Shown here: positions 1-8,156 of the stretch, piece by piece | How the letters are laid out: each line of letters starts with the position of its first letter | How positions within the stretch are numbered: the first letter of the stretch is position 1 | Origin: Bacillota bacterium | GTDB taxonomy: Bacteria; Bacillota; Clostridia; Christensenellales; UMGS416 | DNA length: 64,000 nucleotides | Reading direction: 5' to 3' | NCBI GenBank assembly: GCA_023421955.1 | Contig: JAEZSE010000043.1 | Location: forward strand, 62,001-126,000 | Notes under the pieces: generated by a model | The model's input: only the letters and a program-made list of their open reading frames with translations | Database searches by the model: none | What the model was told of the DNA's origin: nothing | Translations under genes and position numbers: made by a program

Positions 1-100
1 GCGTATCGGTCTGATCATTTGTCAGCACTTCCCTTTGTTTGATGGTTTAGTATTTGTTGCTCACGCAGTGCCGTTGCAGGCAAATACTTCCAACAAACAA

Positions 101-128
101 TTACAAACTGCCGAGAAAATGATAAAAT
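101..128 (+). promoter_or_regulatory. candidate sigma-A promoter for the first esterase
   Basis: TTACAA (-35) is followed after 16 bases by TAAAAT (-10), 29 bases before the ATG of the downstream hydrolase. Four and five of six bases match the consensus hexamers. The rest of bases 1-157 shows no gene on either strand that I can support. Confidence 0.45.
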
Positions 129-157
129 AACAACATTCCGGGAAAGGGGATTGAAAC

Positions 158-1015
158 ATGGACGAGAATGGAAAACGCATGGTAAAGGAATGGGTGGCTG
201 AAATGACAGCAAGCCCCGGCATCCCGCTGTGGCCGGCGGGTCAGACACCGGGATATGACGCATCATATGGCCAGCCGGAGCCATCGATCGTGCCATTTCT
301 GTTGGAAAAGGGTGAAAAAGCGCGCGGCGTTGTGATCGTGTGCCCCGGCGGCGGCTATGTGCTGAAAGCACCCCACGAGGGCCGCCCGGTCGCGAGGATG
401 CTGAATGAAGGGGGCATCCACGCCTTTGTGCTGGATTACCGTGTGGCACCCTATTTGGTGCCCGATTCCTTGGCGGACGTGAAGCGGGCAATCCGCACGG
501 TGCGCCACCGCAGTGCTGAGTGGGGCATTGACCCAGCCAGGATCGGCATTCTGGGTTTTTCCGCCGGCGGCCATCTTACGGTGTTGGCCTCCACGCTCTT
601 TGACGGTGGTGACCCTGAAGCCAAAGACCCGGTGGAACGAGAAAGCTGCCGGCCGGACGCGCAGGTGCCCTGTTACCCGCTGGTGTCGTTCCAGCGCATT
701 ATGGGCAGGAAGGACTCCCGGGAGCGGCTGGAAAGCTGCTTCGGCAAAGAATGCACAATCGACGCCATCAGCTGGACTTATGGCGACAAGAATGTGCGGC
801 CGGACACACCGCCGGCTTTCCTCTGGGGCACCGGCGAAGACTTCCTGGTGGCCCAGATCCCGCCCTATCTGAAGGCGCTGCAAAAGAAAAGGATCCCCGC
901 CGCCTGCCACATCTTCCCCCACGGTGTCCATGGCCTTGGCCTGGCTCCAGACACACCGCTGGTGCGGCAGTGGCCGGCGCTGTGCACGGCATGGCTGAAA
1001 GAATTGGGTTTTTAA
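158..1015 (+). CDS. alpha/beta hydrolase, acetyl-esterase-like
   Basis: A 285-residue alpha/beta hydrolase of the esterase/lipase (BD-FAE, acetyl-xylan-esterase-like) kind. An oxyanion-hole motif CPGGGY lies near residue 62, the nucleophile elbow GFSAGG near residue 134, an Asp in GTGEDF near residue 225, and the catalytic His in HGVHGLG near residue 255. There is no signal peptide, so it is probably cytosolic and trims acyl groups from imported sugars or other small esters; the substrate is inference. AAAGGGGA precedes the ATG. It converges on the next gene across a strong hairpin terminator. Confidence 0.85.
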   Translation: MDENGKRMVKEWVAEMTASPGIPLWPAGQTPGYDASYGQPEPSIVPFLLEKGEKARGVVIVCPGGGYVLKAPHEGRPVARMLNEGGIHAFVLDYRVAPYLVPDSLADVKRAIRTVRHRSAEWGIDPARIGILGFSAGGHLTVLASTLFDGGDPEAKDPVERESCRPDAQVPCYPLVSFQRIMGRKDSRERLESCFGKECTIDAISWTYGDKNVRPDTPPAFLWGTGEDFLVAQIPPYLKALQKKRIPAACHIFPHGVHGLGLAPDTPLVRQWPALCTAWLKELGF

Positions 1016-1024
1016 AAGAGACAG

Positions 1025-1057
1025 AGGGGCGAACCGAACGGTTCGCTCCTTATTATT
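1025..1057. terminator. bidirectional rho-independent terminator
   Basis: An 11-bp stem (1025-1035 with 1040-1050, one G-T pair) closes a GAAC loop and is followed by a T-rich tail. It lies in the 41-base gap between two convergent genes and can serve both. Confidence 0.75.
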
Positions 1058-1506
1058 CATTCTGCCTTATCAATCATAAAGAAGTATTGGAGAACCCTGT
1101 ATTCTTTTTTGAATGGAATGCCCCATGTCACTCCAATACACAGAATGTACCGCCCGGGCTCGTCCGGCAAGGAAAATCCCTCCTGGGTGGAATAAACCTT
1201 GCGGAAGCGCTCGTCATAAAGAGTATAGGTGGGGTCATGCTTCGTGATTCCACTCACAACAACTCTGACCTGATCGTCAACAGAAATCGCAGTCAACTCA
1301 TTGGTAACATCCTGCGGCCTTTTGATTCTGCCATCTGAGAACACATCGTGGGTATACGCGCACATAAAGGTATCAAGCGGCTCGTATTGCTTTCCGCCAG
1401 ATATAAGCCTGACTGTACCCTCTGCAACGTCTTTACTGCTGAATACATACAAGCCGATCAAACCTACCAGCAGAATACAAGCTATTATGACCTGCAGCTT
1501 TCGCAT
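1057..1506 (-). CDS. small membrane-anchored protein of unknown function
   Basis: 149 residues, not recognised. The ATG at 1506 was chosen because GGAGGT sits seven bases upstream; a longer reading frame lacks a ribosome site. The N-terminus MRKLQ is followed by a hydrophobic segment (about residues 5-22), so the protein is probably anchored in the membrane with an extracytoplasmic domain of about 125 residues. No lipobox or enzymatic motif is visible. It follows a hydrolase on the same strand after 130 bases that hold a palindromic repeat, and may be its distal partner. Confidence 0.65.
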   Translation of the reverse strand: MRKLQVIIACILLVGLIGLYVFSSKDVAEGTVRLISGGKQYEPLDTFMCAYTHDVFSDGRIKRPQDVTNELTAISVDDQVRVVVSGITKHDPTYTLYDERFRKVYSTQEGFSLPDEPGRYILCIGVTWGIPFKKEYRVLQYFFMIDKAE

Positions 1507-1543
1507 GTCAGACCTCCACCGAAAGAGACAGCTTGCCGGTTTA

Positions 1544-1607
1544 GGGCGGCTCGTGAGCCAGGATGCATGGCGAGCAGTAGCCAAAGGCTACGACCAGCCG
1601 CCCCTAC
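1544..1607. repeat. short palindromic repeat ending CCCCTAC (GTAGGGGC family)
   Basis: The outer arms GGGCGGCT (1544-1551) and AGCCGCCC (1596-1603) are complementary, and an inner hairpin GTAGCC-AAA-GGCTAC lies between them. The right end CCCCTAC is shared with copies near 3.2, 19.1 and 20.2 kb. Confidence 0.65.
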
Positions 1608-1636
1608 TTAATGACGATCAGATCGGCAACCCTCTT

Positions 1637-2557
1637 TCAACTGCTGATACTCTCTCTAAAGAACTCGATAATATCCCCCGTCACTTCCTCCCGATTTATC
1701 TCATTCAAAAGCTCATGCCTTGCCTCCGGATAAACCTTCACCGTCACATCCAGCCTCACTGCCCGGTACTTCTTCTCGAGGAACGCCGCCGCCTGCCCAT
1801 TCAATCCCGCCGGGTCCTTCTCGCCGGATACGATGAGTATCGGCACATCCTTCGGCATCCTGGCCACATTGGATTGCTTCAGTGTGTCCAGAAGAACAAG
1901 GCTTATATCCACAAATATCGAACCGGTGCACACAAAGCCGCAGGCCTGATCGGCCACGTATTTGTCCACCTCAGCGGGGTCACGGCTCAACCAGTCAAAC
2001 TTGGTGCGGGAAGGCTCGAATTGCTTGTTGTAGATTCCGAAAGTGAGGTTGTCCAGCACCGGTGAGGGCTTACTCATACCGCCGACTGCTCCCACAATCC
2101 AAGCGATCAGCGGTGCCACATTGCGACGCACCGGCATATCAACCGTGACACCGGAAAGCACCACCGCCCGGTATTGCCCGCCAAACCGTTGCAGCGCTGC
2201 ACGGGCGAAGACTGAGCCCATCGAGTGGCCAAGCATCACAAGCGGCTTTCCCGGATACCTTTCCGCCGCCCATTCGCTCAGTTGCCGGACATCCTCAAGC
2301 ACAGCCAACCAGCCGCCCTTCTTTGCGAACCAGCCCTGCCTGCCGTTGGCGGTCTGCCCATGGCCCCGCAGGTCCATCGACACAGCCGAAAAGCCCGCCT
2401 CGTTCAACGCCTCGGCAAACCGGCCATAGCGTGCGGCGTGTTCTGCCAACCCGTGCAGGATCACAACCACGGCGCGGGGGGCTTCAGCAGGCCATTCGTA
2501 ACAGCAAAGGTTGGCGCCGTCTGCGGCGGTCAAGGTGAAATCGATGCGGTTTGACAT
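1637..2557 (-). CDS. alpha/beta hydrolase, monoacylglycerol-lipase/lysophospholipase-like
   Basis: 306 residues of the serine aminopeptidase S33 (Hydrolase_4) type. Visible are the oxyanion motif HGLAEHAARY near residue 36, DLRGHG near 65, the nucleophile elbow GHSMGS near 110, an Asp in SGEKDPAG near 245 and the catalytic His in EARHE near 281. The ATG at 2557 follows GGAGGTGA; an in-frame GTG five codons earlier would sit on that ribosome site. The site overlaps the stop of the upstream acetyltransferase, so the two genes are probably co-transcribed. A lipid or acyl-ester substrate is inferred from family. Confidence 0.85.
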   Translation of the reverse strand: MSNRIDFTLTAADGANLCCYEWPAEAPRAVVVILHGLAEHAARYGRFAEALNEAGFSAVSMDLRGHGQTANGRQGWFAKKGGWLAVLEDVRQLSEWAAERYPGKPLVMLGHSMGSVFARAALQRFGGQYRAVVLSGVTVDMPVRRNVAPLIAWIVGAVGGMSKPSPVLDNLTFGIYNKQFEPSRTKFDWLSRDPAEVDKYVADQACGFVCTGSIFVDISLVLLDTLKQSNVARMPKDVPILIVSGEKDPAGLNGQAAAFLEKKYRAVRLDVTVKVYPEARHELLNEINREEVTGDIIEFFRESISS

Positions 2558-2572
2558 GATGGTCACCTCCAC

Positions 2573-3076
2573 CTAAAGCTTCTTCTCCATCACAATAAAA
2601 GTATACGTCCTCCCCGGAAAATGGCAAGTCCCCCGGCGGACATATCCCCTGGTCTCATAAAGTGCCAATGCCGCCACATTGTCCTCACAGGTGTCCAGCC
2701 GCATGGCCGGGCAGACCTGTTGCCGGGCCAAATCCTCCGCGAAGTCCATCATGCGGGCGGCCAGCCGCTGCCGCTGGATCTCCGGATCCACGGCGAGCCT
2801 ATGCACGACCATGTAGGGTTCTCCGAACACAAATGGGATTGGCTCATACTCCGGCGACTGATTGCCATCAAAGGTGCCCAGCGCCACAAGCCTGCCATCC
2901 AGAAAGCCGCCAAAACTTGTGCCTGCGGCGATGTCGTGATGGAGGTAGCTGATGTTGGGGTAATTGTCGTTCCACTGCATGAAGCCCACGGCATGCATGG
3001 CCTTCACCACACGGCGGTAGAGGGCCATGGCCGGTTCGGCTTCTTCGGGCTGTAATTGGCGAATAGTAAAATCCAT
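2573..3076 (-). CDS. GNAT-family N-acetyltransferase
   Basis: 167 residues. The GNAT fold is recognisable from the VHRLAVDPEIQRQRLAARMM segment (beta4 and the acetyl-CoA pyrophosphate loop, here QRQRLA instead of the usual Q/RxxGxG/A) and the late DTCEDNVAALALYETRGY stretch typical of the family. The substrate is unknown. The ATG at 3076 has GGGAGAG seven bases ahead. It heads a two-gene unit with the downstream lipase-like hydrolase. The variant acetyl-CoA loop lacks the usual glycine, which is worth noting. Confidence 0.85.
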   Translation of the reverse strand: MDFTIRQLQPEEAEPAMALYRRVVKAMHAVGFMQWNDNYPNISYLHHDIAAGTSFGGFLDGRLVALGTFDGNQSPEYEPIPFVFGEPYMVVHRLAVDPEIQRQRLAARMMDFAEDLARQQVCPAMRLDTCEDNVAALALYETRGYVRRGTCHFPGRTYTFIVMEKKL

Positions 3077-3185
3077 ATTGTTGTTCTCTCCCACCCCCGG
3101 CCCCCTCCCCGGGCTGACTACAAATCACCGTCACATTTCCGTGGGGAGGGGGAAGCTTTGAGGGGCTTCGCCCCTTTGTCTCGCA

Positions 3186-3211
3186 GTAGGGGCCGGGCTC
3201 CGGCCCGGTCC
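3186..3211. repeat. GTAGGGGC-family palindrome
   Basis: GTAGGGGCCGGGCTCC pairs with the following GGCCCGG. It is nearly identical, in inverse orientation, to the copy overlapping the end of carA. It sits beside a larger composite hairpin repeat. Confidence 0.6.
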
Positions 3212-3212
3212 G

Positions 3213-3328
3213 AACTCCCCCTGTCGCCTCTGGCGACATCCCCCTCAGGAGGGGGACAAGCAATACTTCATCAAGAGCTCGCCTTGCCTCCCTCTTGAGG
3301 GAGGTGCCCCGAAGGGGCGGAGGGAGTT
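3213..3328. repeat. composite hairpin repeat, copy 1
   Basis: It starts AACTCCCCC and ends GGAGGGAGTT, so the ends are inverted repeats. The left half carries the hairpin GTCGCC-TCT-GGCGAC and CCCCCTC/GAGGGGG arms. The right half carries CCTCCCTC/GAGGGAGG arms and the hairpin GCCCC-GAA-GGGGC. Its right part lies inside the 3' end of the fumarase beta-subunit gene. Confidence 0.75.
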
Positions 3329-3873
3329 TTTCGATACCCCTCCGGCCCGCTTTCATACAGGTTGCCGCCATGGCAGTCGATGGCGGCGATCAGGGGCATG
3401 TCCTCAATGGTGAGCTCATGCACGGCTTCCGCGCCCAACTCAGGGAAAGCGATCACGCGGGAAGCCTTCACGCAGCGGGCATAGAGCGCCCCGGCCCCGC
3501 CGGTTGCGGCCAAGTATAGGCCTTTATGCTCAAGGATGGCATCGTTGACAGCCTGTGCCCGCTGCCCTTTGCCGATCATCACACGCTGGCCCAGCGCGAT
3601 GAGCCTGGGCGCGTAGGCATCCATGCGGGACGATGTGGTCGGCCCGCAGGATCCAATGGGCAGTGTGGGCGGTGCCGGGCAGGGCCCGGAGTAATAAACG
3701 ATGGTATCTTTGAGTTCGAAGGGCAATGGAGAGCCCGCATCCAGCATCGCCATCAGGCACTTGTGGGCGGCATCGCGGGCGGTCAGAATCGCGCCGGAGA
3801 GCAGCACCGTGTCACCGGCGTGGATCGCCTGAATAGCTTCGTCAGTCAATGGCGTTTGCAGGCGGTGTTCCAT
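3271..3873 (-). CDS. class I fumarase / L-tartrate dehydratase family, beta subunit
   Basis: 200 residues, the C-terminal (beta) half of iron-sulfur class I hydro-lyases such as fumarase A or tartrate dehydratase. Family landmarks are LLSGAILTARDAAH near residue 26, YYSGPCPAP near 60, GSCGPTTSSRMD near 75 and GKG near 101. The ATG at 3873 has GGAGGTC ahead and starts two bases after the alpha-subunit stop. The last roughly 20 residues, after YESGPEGY, are encoded by a composite hairpin repeat, so the native end seems to have been replaced by repeat-derived sequence. Fumarate, tartrate or another hydroxy acid are all possible substrates. Confidence 0.88.
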   Translation of the reverse strand: MEHRLQTPLTDEAIQAIHAGDTVLLSGAILTARDAAHKCLMAMLDAGSPLPFELKDTIVYYSGPCPAPPTLPIGSCGPTTSSRMDAYAPRLIALGQRVMIGKGQRAQAVNDAILEHKGLYLAATGGAGALYARCVKASRVIAFPELGAEAVHELTIEDMPLIAAIDCHGGNLYESGPEGYRKTPSAPSGHLPQEGGKASS

Positions 3874-3875
3874 GA

Positions 3876-4715
3876 TCAGACCTCCCCTTCGGCGTGGCGG
3901 GCGCAGTGGCACTGCATATTCACCGCCACCGGCAGGCCGGCAATGTGGGTGGGGTGGGTCTCAATGTGCACGGCCAGCGCCGTCACCGAGCCGCCCAGGC
4001 CCATGGGGCCGATGCCCAGGCCGTTGATGGTATTCAACAACTCTCCTTCAAGAGCGGCCATCGAAGCGTCCGGGCTGGGCTGCCCCACCGGGCGCAGCAG
4101 GGCACGTTTCGCCATTTCAGCGCAGCGCTCGAAGGTGCCGCCGATGCCCACGCCCACCACCACCGGCGGGCAGGGGTTGCCGCCGGCCAGCCGCACCGTC
4201 TCCACAATAAACTCTTTCACGCCTTGCAATCCGGCAGAGGGCTTCAGCATTTGAAGCCGGCTCATATTCTCGCTGCCAAAGCCCTTGGGGGCCACGGTGA
4301 TTTTCACGCGGTCGCCGGGCACGAAGCGGGTGTGCAGGATGGCCGGTGTGTTGTCGCCGGTGTTCTTGCGCTCCAATGGAGATAACACCGACGCGCGGAA
4401 GAAACCGTCGCGATAGGCACGGCGCACTCCATTATTCACAGCGTCGGATAGCAGCCCGCCTGTGATGTGAGCATCCTGCCCCACATCCACAAACACGACG
4501 GCCATGCCGGTGTCCTGGCAAAGGGGTAGGTTCAACTCCTCCGCAGCCTGCAGGTTTTCCACCAGCTGCCGCAGCGATTCCCGCCCGAAGGGCGATTGCT
4601 CTTCCTCTGCCGCCCGCTTGAGCGCGCACACCGCAGCATTGTCCAGCCTGCGGCAGGCCGAAAGGCTCAGTGTATAAACCTTTTCTTCAATCTCAATGGC
4701 TTGTATTTCTCTCAA
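3876..4715 (-). CDS. class I fumarase / L-tartrate dehydratase family, alpha subunit
   Basis: 279 residues, the iron-sulfur-binding alpha half of a heterodimeric hydro-lyase that interconverts malate/fumarate or a similar pair. Landmarks: PLCQDTGMAV, KGFGSENMSRL, GGNPCPPVVVGVGIGGT and NMQCHCARHA; the cysteines in the first, third and last are the likely [4Fe-4S] ligands. I chose the TTG at 4715 because GGGGTGA lies four bases before it and the protein then begins MREIQA as in relatives. A GTG at 4736 would leave almost no leader after the predicted promoter. Confidence 0.88.
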   Translation of the reverse strand: MREIQAIEIEEKVYTLSLSACRRLDNAAVCALKRAAEEEQSPFGRESLRQLVENLQAAEELNLPLCQDTGMAVVFVDVGQDAHITGGLLSDAVNNGVRRAYRDGFFRASVLSPLERKNTGDNTPAILHTRFVPGDRVKITVAPKGFGSENMSRLQMLKPSAGLQGVKEFIVETVRLAGGNPCPPVVVGVGIGGTFERCAEMAKRALLRPVGQPSPDASMAALEGELLNTINGLGIGPMGLGGSVTALAVHIETHPTHIAGLPVAVNMQCHCARHAEGEV

Positions 4716-4745
4716 AATGTCACCCCATCGATTCACATCGATACC

Positions 4746-4754
4746 ATTATATCA
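4746..4754 (-). promoter_or_regulatory. extended -10 promoter for the fumarase genes
   Basis: On the minus strand TGATATAAT gives a perfect TATAAT with a TGn extension. No good -35 is visible at 17 bases. The expected start near 4739 leaves a leader of about 24 bases to the TTG start. Confidence 0.6.
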
Positions 4755-4810
4755 GAATAAATCGGTACGAAAATAGTTGAATGGAGTATATTACGCTAGC
4801 CCTGCGCCGG

Positions 4811-4943
4811 GAACTCCTTCCGTCTGCTGCAGCAGCCACCTCCCTCAAGAGGGAGGTAAGGAGAAAGAATGACAATAGTGATCGACTCCACCTCTACCCC
4901 CTTCATAGAGGGGGGATGTCGCCCTCAGGCGACAGGGGGGAGT
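4811..4943. repeat. composite hairpin repeat, copy 2
   Basis: It runs from GAACTCCTTCC to GGGGGGAGT. The left half has the CTGCTGCAGCAG palindrome and CCTCCCTC/GAGGGAGG arms. A spacer of about 40 bases follows. The right half has CCCCC/GGGGGG arms and the hairpin GTCGCC-CTCA-GGCGAC. It abuts the stop codon of the Gfo/Idh gene that ends at 4943. Confidence 0.8.
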
Positions 4944-5953
4944 CATATCGACACCACCCTGCCCACTTCAGAGGATTGATACAGCCCGCAGACTAGTTTC
5001 ACCGCCTCGATGCCCTGCTCGCCATCGATGTAGAAAGGCTCCTGCTCGCGAATGCAGTGGTAGAAATCCAGGATTTGGGGCAGATGACCGTTGCCCCAGT
5101 AATCCCGCTCCCCGATGGCGTAACCCTGGGGGTCGCATAGCACCTCAAAGCCCCGGGCTGTGTTGTAGAGCCGGTCGCCCCGCATCAGGATCACCGCCTC
5201 ATCCAGTACCGCCTCAATTTCCACCGGGGCGTTCGCGGCATAGGCAACCGTGGCATAAAGCACCGCCGGCACACCGTTTTTCATCACGATCCGCATGTGG
5301 GCGGTGTCTTCCACCTCGATCACGCCAGCCAGGGCGTCAGTGCTGACACAACCCTTCACCGTGGCCGCACCGCCGCCGATCCATTGCAGCAAATCCAGCG
5401 TGTGGATGGCCTGGTTGATCATCACCCCACCGCACTCGTAAGCCTGCTTGCCATGCCAGTCGTCGGCATAATAGGCCTCATCCCGATGCCAGACCACGGA
5501 GCCCCGCAGCGCAAGCAAGCGCCCGAACTTCCCGCTGTCCACAATGGCCTTGAGCATGCGGGACGCCTCGTTGTAGCGGTTTTGAAACACCACGCAGAGC
5601 CTGCCACCGCCCTGTCTGCGGTCTTCCTCAATCATTTGGCGGGCTTCAGCAGGCGAGCAGGCCATCGGCTTTTCCACCAGCACATATTTGCCAGCCTTCA
5701 GCGCGTCCAGCGCCATTTGGCCGTGCAGATAGTGGGGTGTGCAGATGTGCACGGCATCGATATCAGGGTCTTTCAAAAGCTCCCGGTAATCGGTGAACAT
5801 CACGCAGCCGTTGGTTTCGGCGGAGGCTTGCGCCCGCTCGGGCCTGTTGTCGCACACGGCGGCAAGGCGCACGCCCTCCAGTTCATGAAGAACGCTGACA
5901 TGCGTGTGGTGAATGTTGCCGCAGCCGATGATCGCAGTGTTGATCGTGTCCAT
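4943..5953 (-). CDS. Gfo/Idh/MocA-family oxidoreductase (last gene of sugar operon)
   Basis: 336 residues. The N-terminal Rossmann fold shows AIIGCGNIHHTHV (NAD(P) loop, residues 7-19) and the family hallmark EKPMACSPAEA near residue 95. The middle has the usual CGGVMINQAIHTLDLLQW helix with the likely catalytic His near 180. It probably oxidises or reduces a sugar or cyclitol hydroxyl with NAD(P). The ATG at 5953 follows GGAGGG. It lies 65 bases after an uncharacterised gene and ends directly on a composite repeat, three bases of which may form the stop. Confidence 0.88.
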   Translation of the reverse strand: MDTINTAIIGCGNIHHTHVSVLHELEGVRLAAVCDNRPERAQASAETNGCVMFTDYRELLKDPDIDAVHICTPHYLHGQMALDALKAGKYVLVEKPMACSPAEARQMIEEDRRQGGGRLCVVFQNRYNEASRMLKAIVDSGKFGRLLALRGSVVWHRDEAYYADDWHGKQAYECGGVMINQAIHTLDLLQWIGGGAATVKGCVSTDALAGVIEVEDTAHMRIVMKNGVPAVLYATVAYAANAPVEIEAVLDEAVILMRGDRLYNTARGFEVLCDPQGYAIGERDYWGNGHLPQILDFYHCIREQEPFYIDGEQGIEAVKLVCGLYQSSEVGRVVSI

Positions 5954-6018
5954 AAATGCCCTCCGACAGGCAGTGTACGATTTAGCGTATCCAAACCCCT
6001 GTAAATATAGGCATCGGG

Positions 6019-7107
6019 CTATTGAGAGGCCCCATCGCCCAAAACGCCTTCTGAAACCCAAAGCATGCCCTTGATGGCCATCAACGCATTTTCATCCAGG
6101 TAGTGCCAGTTCAGATACGGGAAGAATGGGCAGATCTGGTGCTGTCGTCCGTTGTGCTCAGCCGTAAATGTCATTCGTTTGCGCTTCTCCCGGTCTGTCT
6201 GCACACAATAACCGCAGCCGTCACAAGGCTTTGTCCGCTCGAGGATCAGCCCCTGCAGGCGCGCATCCATGCCGTCATACCGCTGCAGCACATCCCGGAA
6301 CCGGGGGATTCTCAGCTCAAAGATCACAGGGTGCATTTTCCGGTAATCAAACCAAGTGTTCAAGCCAATATCGTCCTTCTTGGTCAACGGCTTGCTCCAC
6401 TCGATGCGGCTGCCGGTCTCAGATACAACATCCTTTCTGGCATACCCGTTGGCTGATAACCACTCCTCGAGCGACAGAAACAATGCCTCATTGCCCGACA
6501 GGAATGCAAACACACCAGTGCCATACGGCAGCGATGGGTCAAACATGCAGCGCGCAAAAGCCGCGACCGGAAACTTGCAGGAACACACGGCATGGGAAAG
6601 CACCACCCAGGCCGAAACCATCTCCTCATATCCATCGCAGGACAGAAGCAACACATCCCCGGCATCCTCCACCGAGAAACCAAACTTCTCAAGAACCGCG
6701 GTCTGTTTGTTGGCCTGGAGTTTCAACGCTGCTTTCGGCACCCGCAAGGCCCCGTCAACCGCCTCACCGGCTTCGCCCAGTTTCATCAACAGCTCATAAA
6801 ACCCGTCGATCTTTTTCAGGATGCTCCGCATTGCCTTGATGAGCTCGGGCTTGCGGTTGTTCACCTCCAGAAAACCATAGGAATCATCCGGCAGGTCCGG
6901 CAGCCCAAGCGCTCCAGGCTGCTCATAAATGAGCAGGGCTGCTTCCCGCAGAAAATCATACAGCTTTCTCTGGGCTGCCTCATCCGCCAGATCCGATTGC
7001 ACAGGCATGAAGTCCGGGTAAGTTCCCAGCAGACTATATGCCATGCGCTGGGCCAGACCGGAAAACGCCTTGCCAACCATATATGGTTTTTGCTCACATG
7101 CGGTCAT
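6019..7107 (-). CDS. uncharacterised protein with C-x2-C-x2-C ... C motif
   Basis: 362 residues, not recognised. Most of the chain is soluble and without repeats; there is no signal peptide or membrane segment. Near the end CDGCGYC (Cys295, 298, 301) and Cys326 in QICPFFPYLNW form a four-cysteine cluster that could bind zinc or an iron-sulfur centre. Further cysteines (175, 177, 187) occur mid-chain. Its ATG overlaps the stop of the preceding Gfo/Idh gene by four bases (ATGA), so it is translationally coupled to the sugar operon. Function cannot be assigned; an auxiliary or sensory role in that pathway is inference. Confidence 0.8.
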   Translation of the reverse strand: MTACEQKPYMVGKAFSGLAQRMAYSLLGTYPDFMPVQSDLADEAAQRKLYDFLREAALLIYEQPGALGLPDLPDDSYGFLEVNNRKPELIKAMRSILKKIDGFYELLMKLGEAGEAVDGALRVPKAALKLQANKQTAVLEKFGFSVEDAGDVLLLSCDGYEEMVSAWVVLSHAVCSCKFPVAAFARCMFDPSLPYGTGVFAFLSGNEALFLSLEEWLSANGYARKDVVSETGSRIEWSKPLTKKDDIGLNTWFDYRKMHPVIFELRIPRFRDVLQRYDGMDARLQGLILERTKPCDGCGYCVQTDREKRKRMTFTAEHNGRQHQICPFFPYLNWHYLDENALMAIKGMLWVSEGVLGDGASQ

Positions 7108-8156
7108 TGAACCTTCACTGCTTTTCCGGTCCTGGCCGATTCATAGACAGCCAATATGATCGCCAGCGGGTGCCGGGCATCACGGCCTGTCACTTTGGGT
7201 GCGCGGCCTTGCTGGATGGCGTCCACCACATCCTGGATCTGGCGCTGGTGGGAGCCCACACCGATGGCGGCGCTGCCGGCTCCGGCGCCCTGCCTGGCAT
7301 CTGCGCCATCGGAGTAATTGCCATAAAATCCGTCACCTCCGGCCCCCTCGGCGCGGAACTTACGCTCGCGGATCTTATCGTTCTCTATGATGATGCCGCC
7401 GTCACTGCCATAGATGTCGAGCCTGGTGCAATAGCCGGGGAAGGCCGTCGTGTTGCCCTCCAGCAGGCCCAGCGCGCCGGATTTGAATTTTAGTGTAGCG
7501 GCGGCCACGTCTTCCACTTCGATGCGCTCATGGGCCAGCGTGCCGCAATAGGCAAACACTTCGTCGGCCTCGCCCATCATGTATTGCAGCATATCCACAT
7601 AATGCACGCTTTGGTTCATCAGCGCCCCGCCGCCATCCAACGCCCAGGTGCCGCGCCAGTCGCCGCTGTCATAATACTCCTGCGAGCGGTACCACTTGGT
7701 GTGGGAGCCGCCGAAGGTGAGCTTGCCGAACAGGCCCTGCTCCAGCGCCTCGTGGGCCTCCACCATCGCGTCGTCAAAACGGTGCTGGGAGATGCAGGAG
7801 AGCACCACGCCGGCCTCCTCGCAAGCGCTGATGAGACGGTCCGCCGCTTCCAACGTCACGTCGATCGGCTTTTCCACCAGCACATGCTTACCGGCCTTGG
7901 CCGCTCTCACGCCCAGATCGGCGTGCATGCCGCTGGGCACACAGATGTGAACCAGGTCAATGGCGTCATCCTTCAGCATCTCTTCAAAATCATAGTAAGC
8001 CTTGCAGCCATAAGCTTCGGCGTAGTTGTCTGCCTTTTCCCGCACCACGTCGCACACGGCAACCAACTCAGCGTTTTGGATGTTGTCAAGGGCAGCAAGG
8101 TGCGTGGGGCCGATGGCGCCCAAGCCCACCACAGCACTGCGTACTTTTTTACTCAT
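7104..8156 (-). CDS. Gfo/Idh/MocA-family oxidoreductase
   Basis: 350 residues. VVGLGAIGPTHLAAL at the N-terminus is the dinucleotide loop, EKPIDVTLEAAD near 98 is the EKP signature, and GGALMNQSVHYVDMLQYM near 185 holds the likely catalytic His. Inositol 2-dehydrogenase-like or scyllo-inositol or sugar dehydrogenase activity is possible; specificity is not visible. The ATG at 8156 follows GAGGAGG and lies inside the end of the isomerase gene (8-base overlap). The 3' end overlaps the four-cysteine gene by four bases. Tight packing indicates one operon. Confidence 0.9.
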   Translation of the reverse strand: MSKKVRSAVVGLGAIGPTHLAALDNIQNAELVAVCDVVREKADNYAEAYGCKAYYDFEEMLKDDAIDLVHICVPSGMHADLGVRAAKAGKHVLVEKPIDVTLEAADRLISACEEAGVVLSCISQHRFDDAMVEAHEALEQGLFGKLTFGGSHTKWYRSQEYYDSGDWRGTWALDGGGALMNQSVHYVDMLQYMMGEADEVFAYCGTLAHERIEVEDVAAATLKFKSGALGLLEGNTTAFPGYCTRLDIYGSDGGIIIENDKIRERKFRAEGAGGDGFYGNYSDGADARQGAGAGSAAIGVGSHQRQIQDVVDAIQQGRAPKVTGRDARHPLAIILAVYESARTGKAVKVQ

